From Carya illinoinensis (taxonomy: Eukaryota > Streptophyta > Magnoliopsida > Fagales > Juglandaceae), in NCBI RefSeq assembly GCF_018687715.1, contig NC_056760.1, positions 37,152,001-37,216,000 on the forward strand: DNA of 64,000 bases, read 5' to 3'. Positions 60,701-64,000 of this stretch are shown here, one piece after another (within the stretch, counting starts at the first letter, position 1; each line of letters starts with the position of its first letter). The notes beneath the pieces are model-generated. The model made no database searches. It was not told the DNA's origin and saw nothing but the letters and a program-made list of their open reading frames with translations. A program made the translations under genes and the position numbers.

Positions 60701-62140
60701 AAAGCAAACTTTCTTCGCTTTCTCAACTCAGACTCTCATCCCTCTCTTCCCATTGTCGCCCCATAGCACCTGCCACAACCCTTCTCCATTTTTCTTCTTC
60801 CCCTCTTCTCTTTTAGTCACTGTGGGTTCTTTCTCACTACGGCCACACCCACAACAGAATCACCGTCGGTTTAGTCACCATGGGTTCTCCCCCAACCCAC
60901 GGCCACACCATGGGTTCTAGCGGACAATCGTCCCTCTCCCTCTTTCTCTCAATGGGATTAAAGTGGATTTCTAAATTTTTTTTGTAGTTGTTGCAGCAAC
61001 TGATCGTTGGGATCTGCTATGCTGCAAGCACGTCGAGGCCAAACGGTGTTGCCATGTGCTTGGGTTGCATCGTGATTGGGCCACCTAGGGCTATTGACCC
61101 CACATGCAGCGAGAACGTCGACGCTAAACAATGTAAGCGTCTAGTTGGGATGCATCGCAGTTGGGGTTTCTGTTGTTTGTTGGGTATGTGTTTGTTTTCT
61201 CTGTTGTTTGCCTCTAGGTTCTGTTTCTTTTGTTGGGTTGTGACCTTGTGGCCCCCTTGCCGCCACCATGTCAAGGTCACACGGCATCACCGTATGGTTG
61301 GGTGCATCGTGGTTAGACAACACGGCAATCAGTTTTGGATTCTTTCCCGACAGGAGTGGGAGTTGGTGGGTGAGAGTCGCTGGAGTTGGTGGATTTAGTA
61401 TCTATTTATTTATTATAGACAAGAATGGGTGACATGATGATAATATATATTATATAATATTTTATCTAAAATAGTAACGTAGTGGGTGAGATGATAATAA
61501 TATATATTATATAACATTTTATCTAAAATAATAACGGAGTGGGTAAGATGATGATAATATATATTATATAATATTTTATCTAAAATAGTAACGTAGTGGG
61601 TGTGCACGTGCATGACTGCGAGCTGCCGTCGATGGCAGATTTGAGGGACAAATGAGAGGAAAGAGATGTAAAGAGAGAGGCCATCCATGCGAGGGAAGAG
61701 AAAGGGATTACAGGCCTCGAGCTTGGGGAGGAGGAAGCATTTGGTGGTGGGAGAGACCAGATAAGACCAGATGGGCATAGGGTTATTTTTGAAATTTTAT
61801 TTTTGAAGGAGTTTTTTTCTTTTTCTTTTTTTGTTAAAAGGGAGTTTTTTTATTTTTTTTTATTTTCTCGGTTGCATTTGTTGTTTGGGTGGGTTTATTT
61901 CACCATCTCGTGTGTATTAAGAAACTCTGTTTGGGTGTTTTTTTTTTCTGATGGCATATTATTGGGTTTCTCGGTTGGATCTGTTGTTTGGTGGAGGAAC
62001 TTTTTTTTTTTCTTATGGTTATTTTTCGGTTTTTCGGCTGGATCTGTTGTTTATTGGCTCTCAAGGTGAGGAACAACTGGGCTATCTTTTTTCACTCTTA
62101 ACTGTGTTTTTTTTTTTGTGTTCTCAGAACATACGAAGAA
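60700..62140. other. G+C-richer cargo segment in Helitron-1, no clear gene
   Basis: Contains a CT-rich leader-like stretch (60715-60960), degenerate repeats of GCATCGTG/TTGGG words at 61010-61320, a 3 x 60-bp tandem repeat (61425-61606), and the inverted relative of the MULE interior (61608-61775). It also has T-rich repeats of TTTCTCGGTTGGATCTGTTG at 61865-62055. An open frame at 60988-61398 is a by-product of the repeats and is not recognised. The segment looks like captured gene-leader or intron DNA. Confidence 0.5.
61425..61606. repeat. Tandem repeat, 3 x about 60 bp
   Basis: Three close copies of a unit running GTGGGTGAGATGATGATAAT, TATATTATATAATATTTTAT, CTAAAATAGTAACGTA. Confidence 0.92.
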
Positions 62141-62681
62141 ATCAGAAGAAATCACGACATATGCATATGCAAATCATCTAATTACATACTGTAACAACAT
62201 TCATACAATACAATTCATCCTTGCAATATTGAGAGAAACAACAAAAACATACATACAATTGCTGAGATTCACGATTAACTTCGTCCAAGATATTTTTTTA
62301 AAAAGGTTAGAATACGGAGAATAGATAGCTGAAGATACGGAATGAAAGAAATATTGACATTTAAATTTCAATCCGATTGCATTTTATCAGACAAATTGAT
62401 AAGCTTTAACTGTAAAAAGACATTAAAATCAAGTCGGCGAATCAAAACGACACCAAGGACAACAAACTGGACAATAAAATTAAGGGGCAAAACTGGAAAT
62501 AAAACAGGAAAAGCTAAATCAACTGGTGGGAATGGAGAAAGACCAAAAGAACTATCAGTAGAATAAAAGTAGAATGCAAATAACCATAATTGTCAAATAA
62601 AACTAAGGGCAAAATTAGAAATAAAAATATTAGATAAAAATATTGTTCTTAAGCGATTCGCACTTTATATATTAGTATAGA

Positions 62682-64000
62682 TATAAATTGTCTGAGTCAA
62701 CAAATTAACAAATTAAACACTGCAAACTAGACACAAGATATAGATCAAGCATGCATCTGAGCTACCAATCAGAAAAGCTTTCATACATGCGCGCGGTCAG
62801 TCATCAAAATCTCACATCGATCGATCGATCGATGTTGCTCATTCTACGTTAATTTCCGGTCTTGCAAAGTTAGGAGCCGGCCACATTAATAATGGGCAAA
62901 GCATGCAGGAAGTAGTCGACACTTGGAACTTGGACCAATAACCTTCAAGATGATAGAGATATCGATCTGTCTTGGGAGAAGAAATTAAGCAAAATGGGAA
63001 TTAGACGAGAGTGTTTGATCTGTAATTGGTTCTTGATGGAAGCGTACGTACGTACGTATGAAAGGAAGAAATTTGGATTGTTGGTGTTAATTTTCTTCTA
63101 AAAAATAAAGTTGTACGGCGGCACATATTCATCCCTGATCGCAGACATCCTAATTGTCAGAGTCGATCGAGAAAGAAAAGCATGCAAGCATGCGTGCAGA
63201 TCAAAGATTTGGTCGGTCCGGTGAAGTAGACATGTCCAGAAGGCGATGACTTTTGCTAACCCTTAACTTCAAACATCAACGATGTTGATGTTTTAGCAAT
63301 TAAATCTAGTAGATTCTAACGTTATAGAAAATGGTGAAATTCAATTAATTGGCTGAATGCATGGGAAAACGTTGAAGTTGTTTCATTCCAAGATGAATTT
63401 TGATTTTTCTGTTCTTTTTTTTTTTTCTAGTGGATAGGTGACAGTTTCCTCGACTTTAAAGCCTACAAATTTCATACTCGTCTCGGTGGTTAAACCTTTT
63501 TTTTATTTCTTGTTGCCGTTTTGACTGACTTTAAACCATGGACGTAGAAGATTACACAAAATATAAAAGAATATAATTAAATCCATCTCTTATTTTTGAA
63601 TGTAGAATAAAGACACGTCCAGAATTTTTTTATTTGGTTCATGGGGAAATCGAATCATTTTTTGTCATTTAACTTGTTGATCTAATTATTTTCGATATGA
63701 TGAAAATATCTCATATTTTATGCAAAATAAAAAAATAATTAAAACTTAATTAATTTCTTGAGTATTAATATGGCTTTTACTTGCAGCAGCAGCAGCTGGT
63801 CTATTCTAATTTTCTAATTAATGGTACTTCTGTCAAGGCATGTTGTCCGACCCATAATGGTTGAAGGATTTGTGGAGTTTGGAGAGTAAGGCCATTTTGG
63901 CCCAATGATTATATCCCAACCAAAAAATAACAGCAAAACCAAAAATAAAAAAATAAAGAAAAAGAAAACAAACATGTCGGACTAAAAGGGAGCAGGTGAA
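62682..64000. other. Flanking DNA right of Helitron-1, no gene supported
   Basis: Outside the Helitron by the boundary at 62681. It has more mixed base composition than the interior, with short ATCGATCG (62816-62832) and ACGTACGT (63045-63057) runs. No open reading frame of useful length and no recognisable domain. Confidence 0.65.

Larger units (their letters stand above)
48155..62681 (-). mobile_element. Helitron-1, 14.5 kb, RepHel/RPA type, decayed
   Basis: On the minus strand the 5' end is TCTATACTAATATATAAAG, starting at 62681. The 3' end is CTAG at 48158-48155, preceded by an imperfect hairpin at 48182-48166. The outside bases are A (5') and T (3'), the required Helitron target. The two genes expected of a plant autonomous Helitron, a Rep-helicase and an RPA-like protein, lie inside in the same orientation. 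Extra DNA includes gypsy fragments near the 3' end, a nested MULE and about 3 kb of noncoding sequence near the 5' end. No empty site is available in the window, so the pairing of these two termini is inferred. Confidence 0.82.

Noticed and set aside
60988..61398. 136-codon frame in Helitron-1 5' cargo
   Set aside because: Encoded by degenerate GCATCGTG/TTGGG repeats; Cys/Trp-rich low-complexity product without homology I can recognise.

Overview
This is a plant nuclear window, most likely a eudicot. It is AT-rich, uses plant-type splice signals, and holds an intronless EXO70H-clade exocyst gene. It also carries the usual plant transposon families: CACTA, hAT, MULE, Helitron, Ty1/copia, Ty3/gypsy and an L1-type LINE with a C-terminal RNase H. 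The genus cannot be fixed from the sequence alone. Only one gene looks like an intact host gene: EXO70H at 23998-25935, minus strand. Almost everything else is nested or decayed mobile DNA.

Layout. Positions 1-3364 and 15550-15674 are copy A of a direct segmental duplication; copy B is at about 26640-32957, starting roughly 0.7 kb upstream of EXO70H. Each copy carries insertions the other lacks, so each is the empty-site control for the other. Copy A holds a 12.2-kb CACTA element (3365-15549) and a truncated copia whose LTR starts at 15675. Copy B holds a 965-bp non-autonomous Helitron (27399-28363) and a 5'-truncated LINE (29593-32487, 16-bp target duplication). Between the copies lie a hAT transposase relic (19616-21590) fused to a broken LRR receptor-kinase fragment (21593-22130), and EXO70H.

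The right half contains AT-rich intergenic DNA with small MITEs. It also has a 3.43-kb solo Ty3/gypsy LTR with a perfect 5-bp target duplication (37741-41170) and a nearly complete 4.9-kb copia element (41201-46143, LTRs of 290 bp each, about 10 differences between them). Next is a 177-bp MULE-type MITE with a 9-bp target duplication (47792-47968). Last is a 14.5-kb Helitron on the minus strand (48155-62681) with recognisable 5' and 3' ends, a broken RepHel gene, an RPA-like gene, gypsy-derived cargo, and an 858-bp MULE inserted in the RepHel intron.

The CACTA element has an ordered internal plan. A TNP2-type transposase and a TNPA-like gene are read rightward. A PF20167-type gene is read leftward from its own promoter. 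A 1-kb TA-rich island separates the two divergent promoters, and arrays of the palindrome AACGTTCGAACGTT lie just upstream of both TATA boxes as well as at both element ends. I read this as a possible self-regulating transposase-binding architecture. It is the most interesting pattern I see here, but it is an inference. I found no wholly new gene system, no tRNA or rRNA gene and no CRISPR array.
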